A stretch of 7,711 nucleotides of DNA from assembly GCA_030620895.1 (NCBI GenBank), contig JAUXIU010000046.1, positions 1 through 7,711 on the forward strand, in the 5' to 3' direction. Position numbers and translations under genes: made by a program. The notes beneath the pieces are model-generated. The model made no database searches. It had not been told where the DNA came from and worked only from the letters and a program-made list of their open reading frames with translations. The DNA is from Deltaproteobacteria bacterium (GTDB lineage: Bacteria; Desulfobacterota; GWC2-55-46; S146-70; JAUXIU01). Below, piece by piece: positions 1-6,538 of this stretch (positions within the stretch are counted from its first letter, which is position 1; each line of letters starts with the position of its first letter).

Positions 1-48
1 AAGGTTAAGGAAAAGTTTAAGGTTGAGGCTAAGGCTGAGGTTAAGAAT
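1..48. repeat. Hexamer tandem repeat, (A/G)AGGYT type
   Basis: Eight consecutive hexamers in perfect register: AAGGTT, AAGGAA, AAGTTT, AAGGTT, GAGGCT, AAGGCT, GAGGTT, AAGAAT. The array may continue left of the window. It is degenerate purine-rich simple sequence and I see no coding potential in it. It directly precedes a second, heptameric array. Confidence 0.7.
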
Positions 49-74
49 CTTGAACCGTGCAACCTGTATTACAA

Positions 75-109
75 AACCCGCAACCCGTAACTCGCAACTC
101 GCAACTCGC
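75..109. repeat. Heptamer tandem repeat, AACYCGY
   Basis: Five adjacent 7-base units: AACCCGC, AACCCGT, then three identical AACTCGC copies. An additional in-phase relative, AACCTGT, lies at 61-67, one unit-length away. The array ends 23 bases before the radC ATG, so radC's promoter must lie within or upstream of the repeats. Similar short tandem heptamers occur between genes in several bacterial groups; no function can be read from this copy. Confidence 0.75.
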
Positions 110-132
110 AAAAAGGTTTCGGCTACTTGATT

Positions 133-828
133 ATGAAAGAACTTACCTATCCCAGGACTATAAAAGAATGGCCTGTGGAAGATAGACCAAGGGAGAGGCT
201 CTTAAAGCATGGCCCTGAATATCTATCTGATACAGAGCTTCTTGCGATTATACTTAGAACAGGGAGTAGAGAGAGGAGTGCAGTAGAGTATGCAAAGGGC
301 CTTATTTCAACATATGGTGATTTCAGGAAGCTCGAGATGGTCTCTGTACAGGAACTATGCCAGATAAAGGGGGTTGGTCTTGCCAAGGCAACACAGATAA
401 AAGCGGCCCTTGAGATAGCGAAGAGATATAATAGCAGTCCATTCAGCCCAGGTGAGGTCTTTAAAAGCAGCAGAACAGTTTATGAGCATTTCCATGAGAA
501 CATGAGGGTCAAGAAGAAGGAAACATTCATTGCCGTTCTTCTCGACGGTAAGAACCGCAAGATTAGAGAGGTATGCATATCAGAGGGGTGTCTTACATCT
601 TCCATTGTCCATCCTAGAGAGGTTTTTAACCCTGTGATCAAGGACTCGGCGGCCTCGGTTATATTCGTCCATAATCACCCATCGGGAGACCCCACACCCA
701 GCAGAGAGGATATGGATATAACCAAGAGGTTAAAGGAAATTGGAGAACTCCTCGGAGTTAAGGTCCTTGACCACATAATAATCGGGGATGGAAGATATAT
801 GAGTTTTGCAGATGAAGGGGTATTGTAA
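133..828 (+). CDS. radC: RadC family protein (JAB/MPN domain)
   Basis: RadC-family protein of 231 residues, typical family length. Residues about 8-70 are the helical N-terminal region (PRERLL, LSDTELLAIILRTG). A helix-hairpin-helix-like stretch follows at about 77-98 (IKGVGLAKATQIKAALEIA). The C-terminal half is the JAB/MPN metalloprotease-like domain with a complete JAMM motif: Glu130, then His180-x-His182-x7-Ser190-x2-Asp193 in HNHPSGDPTPSREDMD. Despite the old DNA-repair name, the role of RadC is unsettled; the intact motif only says that the zinc site is conserved. A TTG at 127 sits 10 bases after a weak AAGG (113-116) and would add two residues; the ATG at 133 was preferred by codon. 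The stop overlaps the plsY start (TAATG), so the two are probably co-transcribed. Confidence 0.93.
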   Translation: MKELTYPRTIKEWPVEDRPRERLLKHGPEYLSDTELLAIILRTGSRERSAVEYAKGLISTYGDFRKLEMVSVQELCQIKGVGLAKATQIKAALEIAKRYNSSPFSPGEVFKSSRTVYEHFHENMRVKKKETFIAVLLDGKNRKIREVCISEGCLTSSIVHPREVFNPVIKDSAASVIFVHNHPSGDPTPSREDMDITKRLKEIGELLGVKVLDHIIIGDGRYMSFADEGVL

Positions 829-1421
829 TGGACATTGCAGGGATATCATTAATCGTTGTAGCCTATCTTATGGGTTCCATCCCTGTAGGGGTTGCTGTTA
901 CGCGTTTTTTTGGAGGGGCTGATCCAAGAACCATGGGGAGCGGCAATATTGGCGCAACAAATGTTAGAAGGGCGGCAGGTAAAACTGCGGGCATTGTTAC
1001 ATTGATTGGCGATTGTTTGAAGGGTCTCCTGCCGACTTTATTTGCCTTTCATTTCTTTCCATCTGTAAAAGTGGTAGGACTCACCGGGCTTGCTGCATTC
1101 CTGGGCCATATCTTCCCCGTATTTTTAAGATTCAAGGGGGGGAAGGGGGTCGCAACGGCCCTTGGTGTCTTTCTGGTTATTTCACCTATTGCCACGCTGC
1201 TGAGCGTTGTTGTCTTTGTTATACTCCTTCTGATTTTCAGATACGTGTCGTTAAGTTCCATAAGTGCGGCTGTATCGATGCCGATATTCCTTGGTCTGTT
1301 GCCTTCGTCAAAATCCTTTGCCCCACTCGGGGCTATGGTGGCTGTTATTATTATCCTCACACATACTAAGAATATCAAGAGGATTATCGAAGGGAAGGAA
1401 AACAGGCCGGGAAAAAGCTAA
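828..1421 (+). CDS. plsY: Glycerol-3-phosphate acyltransferase PlsY
   Basis: Integral membrane enzyme of 197 residues that transfers an acyl group from acyl-phosphate to glycerol-3-phosphate, giving lysophosphatidate, the first committed step of phospholipid synthesis. Family motifs are all present: GSIPVG (16-21), GSGNIGATN (37-45), GDCLKG (61-66), and GHIFPVFLRFKGGKGVAT (93-110) with the Gly/Lys-rich active loop. The C-terminal HTKNIKRIIEGKENR matches the usual ending. Hydrophobic segments at about 3-22, 52-75, 83-100, 111-137 and 143-178 fit a multi-spanning protein. The ATG overlaps the radC stop by one base and follows a GGGG stretch about 7 bases upstream, suggesting translational coupling. 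PlsY normally depends on PlsX for acyl-phosphate; plsX is not in the window. I see nothing truncated. Confidence 0.95.
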   Translation: MDIAGISLIVVAYLMGSIPVGVAVTRFFGGADPRTMGSGNIGATNVRRAAGKTAGIVTLIGDCLKGLLPTLFAFHFFPSVKVVGLTGLAAFLGHIFPVFLRFKGGKGVATALGVFLVISPIATLLSVVVFVILLLIFRYVSLSSISAAVSMPIFLGLLPSSKSFAPLGAMVAVIIILTHTKNIKRIIEGKENRPGKS

Positions 1422-1445
1422 AAATTTCATTCTTACAGCTTTTTT
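1412..1445. terminator. Possible shared terminator between plsY and the yacP-like gene
   Basis: AAAAAGCT (1412-1419) and AGCTTTTT (1437-1444) form a perfect 8-base inverted repeat around a 17-base loop, covering both stop codons of two convergent genes. An A-tract/T-tract stem can serve both directions, but its GC core is only two pairs, so it would be weak. Inferred from position and symmetry only. Confidence 0.3.
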
Positions 1446-1972
1446 ATCCGTTTTAACTTTCTTCTCTCTTCCTTCGGAAGCCTCCTGGCCGGCCCCTTTT
1501 TAGCAGAGGTTTCATAACCCGGCATATCTTTCTCCTCCTCTGCATCTACACCCTTCATATCTTCATATGCAGCCATCTCTAATAACTCTTCAAACTCTTC
1601 CGAGGAAACTACTATTGCACCGTGGTTTCTTGAATAATTCGCGACATCCCTATCCGATGTAACAAGGGTTAACCCCTCTCTTTTATTTTTGGCCATCTCC
1701 TTTAGAACCAGATCGGCCTGTTCACCACTTCTGGAGAATATGACCTCAATACCAGAAATTATCTCCCTGGATCTGTCCAGTTTTCCAGACTGTGTTCCGT
1801 CAAAGACAACGGTTATCTTGTGTGATCTATTTGCCTTTGCAGATTTTATCTTTCTGTAGTCTGCCAATCTCTGAACGAGCCTGTTTCGGGCCTCCTCAAT
1901 ATCACGCCGATTCCCAATGCCGGAGGAGATGCCGATTAGATTGTATCCATCAATAGCAATATGAACTGACAT
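1433..1972 (-). CDS. YacP-like NYN domain protein (putative RNase)
   Basis: 179-residue protein of the YacP/NYN (PIN-like nuclease) family. It opens with the family signature IAIDGYNLIG (Asp8, Asn11), then VVFDGT (Asp58), an Asp at 87 in EQADLVL, and TSDRD (Asp107, Asp109). These acidic residues are placed as in the metal-binding site of PIN-fold nucleases. B. subtilis YacP (Rae1) is a ribosome-associated endoribonuclease; that activity is inferred here from family membership only. The C-terminus (about 158-179) is strongly basic (RRLPKEERRKLKRIKKL), plausible for RNA or ribosome contact. The ATG at 1972 is chosen because the NYN fold starts at once; a TTG at 2020 would add 16 unfamily-like residues. 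Neither start has a good Shine-Dalgarno sequence. It faces plsY tail to tail, 11 bases away. Confidence 0.85.
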   Translation of the reverse strand: MSVHIAIDGYNLIGISSGIGNRRDIEEARNRLVQRLADYRKIKSAKANRSHKITVVFDGTQSGKLDRSREIISGIEVIFSRSGEQADLVLKEMAKNKREGLTLVTSDRDVANYSRNHGAIVVSSEEFEELLEMAAYEDMKGVDAEEEKDMPGYETSAKKGPARRLPKEERRKLKRIKKL

Positions 1973-2038
1973 ACTATAAAGATAACAGTGTTCCTTAGAT
2001 AAAGCAAGCCAACCACACAAAACTTGATGATTTTATGA

Positions 2039-2058
2039 GCACTTAATTGCCATAGTGC
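2039..2058. promoter_or_regulatory. Dyad upstream of the sigma-54 promoter (possible activator site)
   Basis: GCACT (2039-2043) and AGTGC (2054-2058) are exact inverted copies separated by 10 bases. The centre lies about 100 bases upstream of the expected start at about 2149, a normal distance for an enhancer-type activator such as NtrC. The GCAC and GTGC half-sites are further apart than in the enterobacterial NtrC consensus, so the binding protein is uncertain. Confidence 0.25.
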
Positions 2059-2122
2059 ATAAATTTTAATCCTGCAAGGTTTCTTTGAGGGGGAAAAACA
2101 AGTATTTTCTATAATATTCAAT

Positions 2123-2138
2123 TGGCACGAGTTTTGCT
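2123..2138 (+). promoter_or_regulatory. Sigma-54 (-24/-12) promoter for glnB-glnA
   Basis: TGGCACG (2123-2129), AGTT, TTGCT (2134-2138). This matches the sigma-54 consensus TGGCACG-N4-TTGC base for base, with the required 10 bases between the GG (2124-2125) and the GC (2136-2137). Expected transcription start is near 2149. It points toward glnB, the first gene downstream, about 285 bases away. PII and glutamine synthetase genes are classic sigma-54/NtrC targets, which agrees with the match. The strict spacing and consensus make chance unlikely; activity is inferred. Confidence 0.85.
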
Positions 2139-2210
2139 CTTAATAAAATTAGTTCTATAGATTTATTTAGATTATTTAACATTGTTTTTACTGCAAAAAG
2201 CTTAGAACAA

Positions 2211-2305
2211 CGATTACACAGATTACAATCAGATTACACCGATTAAAAACATTGAGCAATTAAGGGGTTAAAAATCTATGTGATCTTTAAAAATCGGTGC
2301 AATCA
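2211..2305. repeat. Palindromic GATTACA-type intergenic repeat
   Basis: Three GATTACA copies on the left (2212, 2221, 2232) face inverted relatives on the right. GATTACACCGATT (2232-2244) pairs with AATCGGTGCAATC (2292-2304) at 12 of 13 positions. GATTACACAGATT (2212-2224) is similarly related to AATCTATGTGATC (2274-2286), with one wobble and one mismatch. The two left units are direct relatives of each other, as are the two right ones. The layout resembles a REP/MITE-like dispersed element, which I believe is common in such genomes but cannot confirm. It lies inside the presumed glnB leader RNA. Confidence 0.65.
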
Positions 2306-2324
2306 GTTCCCGGAGTTTTTTGCA

Positions 2325-2381
2325 ATGGAAACAGGATTAGGTATATCAAAATGCTTTACAAACACTATCTTATTATGCTAG
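2325..2381 (+). CDS. Possible 18-residue leader peptide upstream of glnB
   Basis: ATG at 2325 preceded by GGAG (2312-2315) at 9 bases, encoding METGLGISKCFTNTILLC and ending in TAG at 2379-2381. The stop abuts the CCTCCTC tract that could mask the glnB Shine-Dalgarno sequence. It has no run of glutamine or other diagnostic codons and may be chance. Reported because its position in a sigma-54-driven leader would suit translational coupling. Confidence 0.15.
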   Translation: METGLGISKCFTNTILLC

Positions 2382-2772
<391 letters not shown>

Positions 2773-2802
2773 ATTCACGATAATGAGAGGAGGAGTAAGA
2801 GG

Positions 2803-4215
2803 ATGATACCAAAGGAAGCTATAAAGTTTGCGAAGGAAAAAAAGGCCAGGATGGTCGATTTAAAATTTTTAGACTTCATAGGTATCTGGCAGCACTTCTC
2901 TGTGCCAATCTCTGAGCTTAAGGAAGAAATTTTCGAGGAAGGGCTGGGTTTTGATGGTTCAAGCATTAGAGGGTGGCAGCCTATCCATGCGAGTGATATG
3001 TTAGTTATCCCTGATGCCAAAACCGCTGTAATTGATCCATTCATGGAGACATCAACACTAAGCCTTATATGCAATATTATAGATCCCATTACAAAAGAGA
3101 CTTACTCAAAGGACCCGAGGAATATAGCCCAGAAGGCCGAGTCATATCTAAAGTCAACAGGCATAGGCGATTCTGCTTACTTCGGACCAGAACCTGAATT
3201 TTTTATATTTGATGACATAAGATACAGCGAGGGCCCAGATCATAGTTTCTACTACATTGATTCAATGGAAGGCGTATGGAACACAGGGAGAGAAGAGTGC
3301 CCTAATCTTGGCTATAAGCCCAAACATAAGGAGGGCTATTTCCCCGTGGCACCAACAGACAGCCATCAGGACCTGAGAACAGAGATGTGTCTTGTTATGG
3401 AACAGGTGGGTATAGAAGTAGAGTGTCAGCACCATGAGGTTGCAACCGCTGGACAGGGGGAGATAGACATGAGGTATGACACCCTTCTTAAAATGGCTGA
3501 CAAGCTCATGTGGTATAAGTATATCATCAAGAACGTGGCAAAGAGGTGGAATAAGACAGTTACATTTATGCCCAAGCCGGTCTTCGGGGACAACGGTACA
3601 GGCATGCATACCCACCAGTCTATCTGGAAAGGCGGAAAACCACTCTTTGCAGGTGATAGATACGGCGGTATTAGCGAGATCGCCATGTACTATATAGGAG
3701 GGATTCTAAAGCACGCCAGGGCGCTTAACGCATTTACTAACCCCACCACAAACTCCTATAAACGTCTGGTTCCCGGGGTTGAGGCACCGATAAACCTGGC
3801 CTATTCGAGCCGTAACCGTTCAGCCGCGGTAAGGATACCAATGTATTCTCCTTCTCCTAAGGCAAAGAGGCTAGAGGTAAGATTCCCTGATCCATCCTGT
3901 AATGGTTACCTTGCATTTGCAGCCATGCTCATGGCCGGGCTCGATGGCATACAGAATAAGATTGATCCAGGCGAGCCGCTGGACAAGGATATCTATGGAC
4001 TATCACCAGAAGAGCTTTCAAAAGTCCCTTCTGCTGCAGGGTCTCTGGAGGAGGCATTGGATGCGTTAAAGGAAGACCACGAATTCCTGTTAAATGGCGA
4101 TGTATTTACGCAGGATGTGATAGATACATGGATAGAGTATAAGATAGAAAAGGAAGTAGACGAGGTAAAACAAAGGCCAACGCCGCAAGAGTTCTCACTC
4201 TACTTCGACTGCTGA
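2803..4215 (+). CDS. glnA: Type I glutamine synthetase
   Basis: ATP-dependent ligation of ammonia to glutamate; a cytoplasmic dodecamer in this family. 470 residues, full length. An N-terminal beta-grasp domain with GFDGSS (49-54) is followed by the catalytic domain: FGPEPEFF (Glu130, Glu132), [13 protein letters not shown] (Glu212, Glu220), the ATP/metal segment [13 protein letters not shown] with His269, [17 protein letters not shown] (Asn313, Arg321, Glu327) and [12 protein letters not shown] (337-346). [11 protein letters not shown] places Tyr398 at the position adenylylated by GlnE in GSI-beta enzymes. The adjoining insert is also of the GSI-beta type, so control by adenylylation is expected. 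A strong AGGAGG (2788-2793) lies 9 bases from the ATG. It follows glnB by 30 bases and ends at a strong terminator. The window does not contain glnD or glnE. Confidence 0.97.
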   Translation: MIPKEAIKFAKEKKARMVDLKFLDFIGIWQHFSVPISELKEEIFEEGLGFDGSSIRGWQPIHASDMLVIPDAKTAVIDPFMETSTLSLICNIIDPITKETYSKDPRNIAQKAESYLKSTGIGDSAYFGPEPEFFIFDDIRYSEGPDHSFYYIDSMEGVWNTGREECPNLGYKPKHKEGYFPVAPTDSHQDLRTEMCLVMEQVGIEVECQHHEVATAGQGEIDMRYDTLLKMADKLMWYKYIIKNVAKRWNKTVTFMPKPVFGDNGTGMHTHQSIWKGGKPLFAGDRYGGISEIAMYYIGGILKHARALNAFTNPTTNSYKRLVPGVEAPINLAYSSRNRSAAVRIPMYSPSPKAKRLEVRFPDPSCNGYLAFAAMLMAGLDGIQNKIDPGEPLDKDIYGLSPEELSKVPSAAGSLEEALDALKEDHEFLLNGDVFTQDVIDTWIEYKIEKEVDEVKQRPTPQEFSLYFDC

Positions 4216-4224
4216 TAGATCAAG

Positions 4225-4274
4225 GACAGCCAGATAGGAGATAATCTACATCCATCTGGCTGTCTATCTTTTTT
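4225..4274 (+). terminator. Intrinsic terminator of glnB-glnA
   Basis: GACAGCCAGAT (4225-4235) and ATCTGGCTGTC (4254-4264) form a perfect 11-base-pair stem with an 18-base loop, followed by TATC and six Ts (4269-4274). It begins 9 bases after the glnA stop. The 3' arm touches the last base of the convergent hldE2-type gene's stop codon. Read on the other strand the hairpin has no T-tract, so it should work in the glnA direction only. Confidence 0.88.
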
Positions 4275-4761
4275 GGTGGAGTTTGAGTATCTTCTTGATT
4301 ATATTCGTGGTTGACTTTCCCCTTACAAGCCTTATCCTTGCAACCCTTCCCCCCTTTGCTTTCACTATATCGGCACCAACGATTAAATGACCTGCCCAAT
4401 CTGCCCCTTTTATAAGGATATCAGGTTCGATCGTCTCTATGAGTTTAATGGGTGTTGATTCATTGAAGATGACGATATAATCGACAACATCAATTGCCGA
4501 CAAAACCTCTGCCCGCTCCATCTGGGGTACGATTGGTCTAGCATTACCCTTTATCTCTTTTACAGATGAATCGCTATTAAGCCCGATAATCAGGATATCT
4601 CCAAGTTCCTTGGCCCTTGAGAGATATCTTACATGGCCAGCATGTATGATGTCGAAACAGCCGTTAGTGAAAACGACAGCCTTGCCTCTTCTCCTAAGAG
4701 GAGGAAGTAATTTCTTGAGTAATGACAGTGAGACAACCTTCTTCTTTCCAGGGAGTGACAT
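4264..4761 (-). CDS. D-glycero-beta-D-manno-heptose 1-phosphate adenylyltransferase (stand-alone RfaE domain II)
   Basis: 165-residue nucleotidyltransferase of the cytidylyltransferase-like (HxGH) superfamily. It carries VFTNGCFDIIHAGHVRYL with HAGH at 40-43, LIIGLNSDSSVKEIKG (57-72), RPIVPQMERAEVLSAI (75-90) and PDILIKGADW (113-122). It ends with a Ser-Thr-Thr motif (KSTTNII, 149-155), the counterpart of YSTTAII in E. coli HldE. The family attaches AMP to heptose-1-phosphate to make ADP-heptose for the LPS inner core. The kinase half is missing: the first 26 residues are only a short basic lead-in, so a separate HldA/RfaE1 kinase must be encoded elsewhere. No clear Shine-Dalgarno sequence precedes the ATG. 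comF ends 12 bases upstream, so the two are probably one transcript. Related glycerol-3-phosphate cytidylyltransferases are a less likely reading. Confidence 0.88.
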   Translation of the reverse strand: MSLPGKKKVVSLSLLKKLLPPLRRRGKAVVFTNGCFDIIHAGHVRYLSRAKELGDILIIGLNSDSSVKEIKGNARPIVPQMERAEVLSAIDVVDYIVIFNESTPIKLIETIEPDILIKGADWAGHLIVGADIVKAKGGRVARIRLVRGKSTTNIIKKILKLHQKR

Positions 4762-4773
4762 GTCTATCTGGTA

Positions 4774-5469
4774 TCACAAATCAACCACCCTGGCAAGTGT
4801 GAACACCCCTACCCTCCTGGCCCCTGCTTTTCTTAATGCACTTGTGCATTCAGAAACAGTTGCCCCTGTTGTATATACATCGTCTATCAGAAGCACCTTC
4901 TTATCTATAAAAGACGATGCCTTCCTGACCTCAAATACCCCCCTGACATTTCTTGTACGCTCATTACCTTTAAGATTAACCTGTGGTCTTGTTGCTCGCA
5001 ACCTGACAAGGCTTAGATAATCCAGATGGAGGTTATGTTTTCTGGCGATTACCCTTCCAAGGAGTAGCGATTGATTAAAACCACGCTCTTTAAGTCTGGT
5101 TTTATGGAGGGGGACAGGGGCTAGTATATCATAGTCGTTCTCATGTAGATAATCTGCCATCAACATACCGAGAGGTCTCGCCAGAGAGGTCTTTCCTTTG
5201 TATTTCAACATATGTATAGCATCAAGCAATGTCCCATCGTAAATCCCTACACTCCGGGCATAGGAAAAGGGCTTTTTCTTCTTAATACATTCACCGCAGA
5301 AGTGATCTGGGGGGACAGTAGAGACAAAGGGAACACCACATGTAGTGCACAACGGCCCCCTAATCAATCTAATGCCTTTCAGACAGGTACAACATATACC
5401 CTCGTTGACCACCTTTTCACATACAGGACATAGTGGTGGAAAGAAAAAAGCAAGGAGGTTCTTAAGCAT
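4774..5469 (-). CDS. comF: ComF family protein (phosphoribosyltransferase fold)
   Basis: 231-residue ComF-family protein. The N-terminal part carries paired cysteines typical of the family's zinc finger: CPVC (14-17), CCTC (26-29), CTTC (41-44) and CGEC (58-61). The C-terminal part is a type I phosphoribosyltransferase fold with ILAPVPLHKTRLKERGFNQS (115-134) and the PRPP-binding loop VLLIDDVYTTGAT (192-204, with adjacent acidic Asp196-Asp197). In competent bacteria ComF takes part in uptake or handling of transforming single-stranded DNA. Family members are widespread in species not known to be competent, so that role is uncertain here. The ATG is chosen because the sequence begins as the family does (FFPPLCPVC), though no Shine-Dalgarno sequence is visible. 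It is followed closely by the heptose adenylyltransferase gene, with no obvious functional link. Confidence 0.9.
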   Translation of the reverse strand: MLKNLLAFFFPPLCPVCEKVVNEGICCTCLKGIRLIRGPLCTTCGVPFVSTVPPDHFCGECIKKKKPFSYARSVGIYDGTLLDAIHMLKYKGKTSLARPLGMLMADYLHENDYDILAPVPLHKTRLKERGFNQSLLLGRVIARKHNLHLDYLSLVRLRATRPQVNLKGNERTRNVRGVFEVRKASSFIDKKVLLIDDVYTTGATVSECTSALRKAGARRVGVFTLARVVDL

Positions 5470-5563
5470 GGTTGGCTATGGTGTTTGAAAAAAATGGGAC
5501 ATCGAATCTGACCTGATCCTGGATAGCGGTAGAAATTGATAAATCTCAACTCCATAGGATTAG

Positions 5564-6283
5564 TCAGAAATATGCATTAAATAGGAGTTCTATTTCATCC
5601 AGTGTGTCCTTCTCTATTGAAGTTGTAACAGAGCTGGCAAAGATATCAAGGTGGACAATGGCATTGAGACTCGCATCCCTGATTGTAATATTCGAAAGTC
5701 TTCTACAGAAACAATCATTGACAATGCGAATGTCCTCATAGATTTTGGCAAGGTTTGTTAATTCCCAGTCTGGTTTTTTGCCTCGTTTATACAAAAAATA
5801 CTGTGCAAGTACATACATCGACATTACACGATATTTTGTTTCTTCCGGTGTGGCAAAGGGCAGATGATGACGAACCATCGGCTTTAGTTTCTCCATAATT
5901 GGACAGCCACTTGTAACCATGTATATGCCCAGCAAAGAACTCAAGCCCCTCTGCAGTGATGTATGCTTTATATATTTTCTTTCCTCAGTTTCAATTGATA
6001 CGTCAACCTCTTCATAAGACAATGAAGCGCTGAAGAACTCAATCAGGTCCTCAAGGTTTATTGCTATTGGGCAGAATTTGTGCTTATCCTCTTCGAGGGG
6101 GCAATTTGAACATTTGAAAAATTTTAATTCAGCCCACTCAGGATACCCCTCCCTTTTTGCCTGGACCAAATCAAGGGTCTTGTTGTCTAGTCGGACATTA
6201 AAGTCTTTTTCTATGCCATTATTGAATATAAACTTATAATGGTAATTAATTGTTTTATTGGAGTCTTTAATATTCTCATCCAT
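5564..6283 (-). CDS. Uncharacterised conserved Cys-containing protein (possibly DUF6901 family)
   Basis: Not recognised with certainty; from memory it resembles the family named DUF6901. With the start at the ATG at 6283 it has 239 residues. Upstream-frame residues reaching a GTG at 6469 would make 301 and add a hydrophobic, signal-like N-terminus. I prefer the shorter form because the perR promoter overlaps the longer start and a minus-strand promoter-like pair fits the shorter one (6318-6346). Visible features, in 239-residue numbering: CSNCPL (58-63) and FCPIAINLEDLIEFF (70-84) form a Cys cluster; LQRGLSSLLGIYMVTSGCPIMEKLKPMVRHHLPFAT (110-145) looks like a conserved core. Two further Cys (191, 193) and an acidic C-terminus complete it. 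The CxxC plus CP pattern suggests metal or redox chemistry but proves neither. It lies between comF and the peroxide regulon, divergent from perR. Confidence 0.7.
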   Translation of the reverse strand: MDENIKDSNKTINYHYKFIFNNGIEKDFNVRLDNKTLDLVQAKREGYPEWAELKFFKCSNCPLEEDKHKFCPIAINLEDLIEFFSASLSYEEVDVSIETEERKYIKHTSLQRGLSSLLGIYMVTSGCPIMEKLKPMVRHHLPFATPEETKYRVMSMYVLAQYFLYKRGKKPDWELTNLAKIYEDIRIVNDCFCRRLSNITIRDASLNAIVHLDIFASSVTTSIEKDTLDEIELLFNAYF

Positions 6284-6317
6284 AATTAAAGATGGGATCA
6301 GCGACCATTTATTCCGC

Positions 6318-6346
6318 AATATATATCTTTTTAATACCGATAGCAA
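6318..6346 (-). promoter_or_regulatory. Possible promoter of the Cys-containing protein gene
   Basis: On the minus strand TTGCTA (plus coordinates 6341-6346), a 17-base spacer and TATATT (6318-6323) resemble a sigma-70 promoter. Transcription would start near 6311, 28 bases before the ATG at 6283. It supports the shorter start but is only a pattern match in AT-rich DNA. Confidence 0.35.
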
Positions 6347-6458
6347 GCGGTTGGTTTGATAGATGTGTTGGGCGAAGATAGAACCGCCCTTTTTTCTTCT
6401 TGCAGAGAGAGGCCCGGAAGGAAGAAACAACAATATTAAAGAAAAGTAAAAAAAGTGC

Positions 6459-6487
6459 TTGACAAACACTCCGAGTTGGTCTATAGT
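6459..6487 (+). promoter_or_regulatory. Sigma-70 promoter of perR-peroxiredoxin operon
   Basis: A perfect TTGACA (6459-6464), a 17-base spacer and TATAGT (6482-6487). Transcription should start near 6494, leaving a leader of about 45 bases that contains the Per box. It overlaps the extended reading of the divergent gene. Confidence 0.7.
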
Positions 6488-6514
6488 TGTTCTAAATTAA
6501 GAAACGTTCTAATT

Positions 6515-6529
6515 TAATAATCATTATAA
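6515..6529. promoter_or_regulatory. Per box (PerR operator)
   Basis: TAATAATCATTATAA matches the B. subtilis Per box TTATAATNATTATAA at 14 of 15 positions, including the 7-1-7 symmetry. It lies about 21-35 bases after the predicted start of the perR transcript, where a bound repressor would block elongation or promoter clearance. It lies between the divergent genes, so it could also act on the other side. Confidence 0.78.
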
Positions 6530-6538
6530 ACTAATATA

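Noticed and set aside
1049..1378. A 109-codon minus-strand open frame inside plsY
   Set aside because: It lies fully within a gene with all PlsY motifs and encodes nothing family-like.
1936..2121. A 61-codon minus-strand open frame overlapping the start of the yacP-like gene
   Set aside because: It has low-complexity hydrophobic content and overlaps a better-supported gene in another frame; no ribosome-binding site is seen.
2355..2376. TTTACA and TATTAT as a sigma-70 promoter for glnB
   Set aside because: The spacer is only 10 bases, too short for sigma-70.
3262..3686. Minus- and plus-strand open frames inside glnA
   Set aside because: All are alternative-frame shadows of a full-length, motif-complete glutamine synthetase.
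4757..4764. GACATGTC palindrome at the hldE2-type gene start
   Set aside because: Eight-base palindromes are common by chance and this one includes the start codon; no partner site was seen.
5470..5563. Gap between the Cys-protein gene and comF, checked for a terminator or promoter
   Set aside because: No stem followed by a T-tract in the right order and no convincing promoter pair was found, so neither was annotated.
6490..6503. TTCTAAATTAAGAA, a 12-of-14 palindrome in the perR leader as a second operator
   Set aside because: It does not match the Per box pattern and is mostly A/T symmetry in AT-rich DNA.
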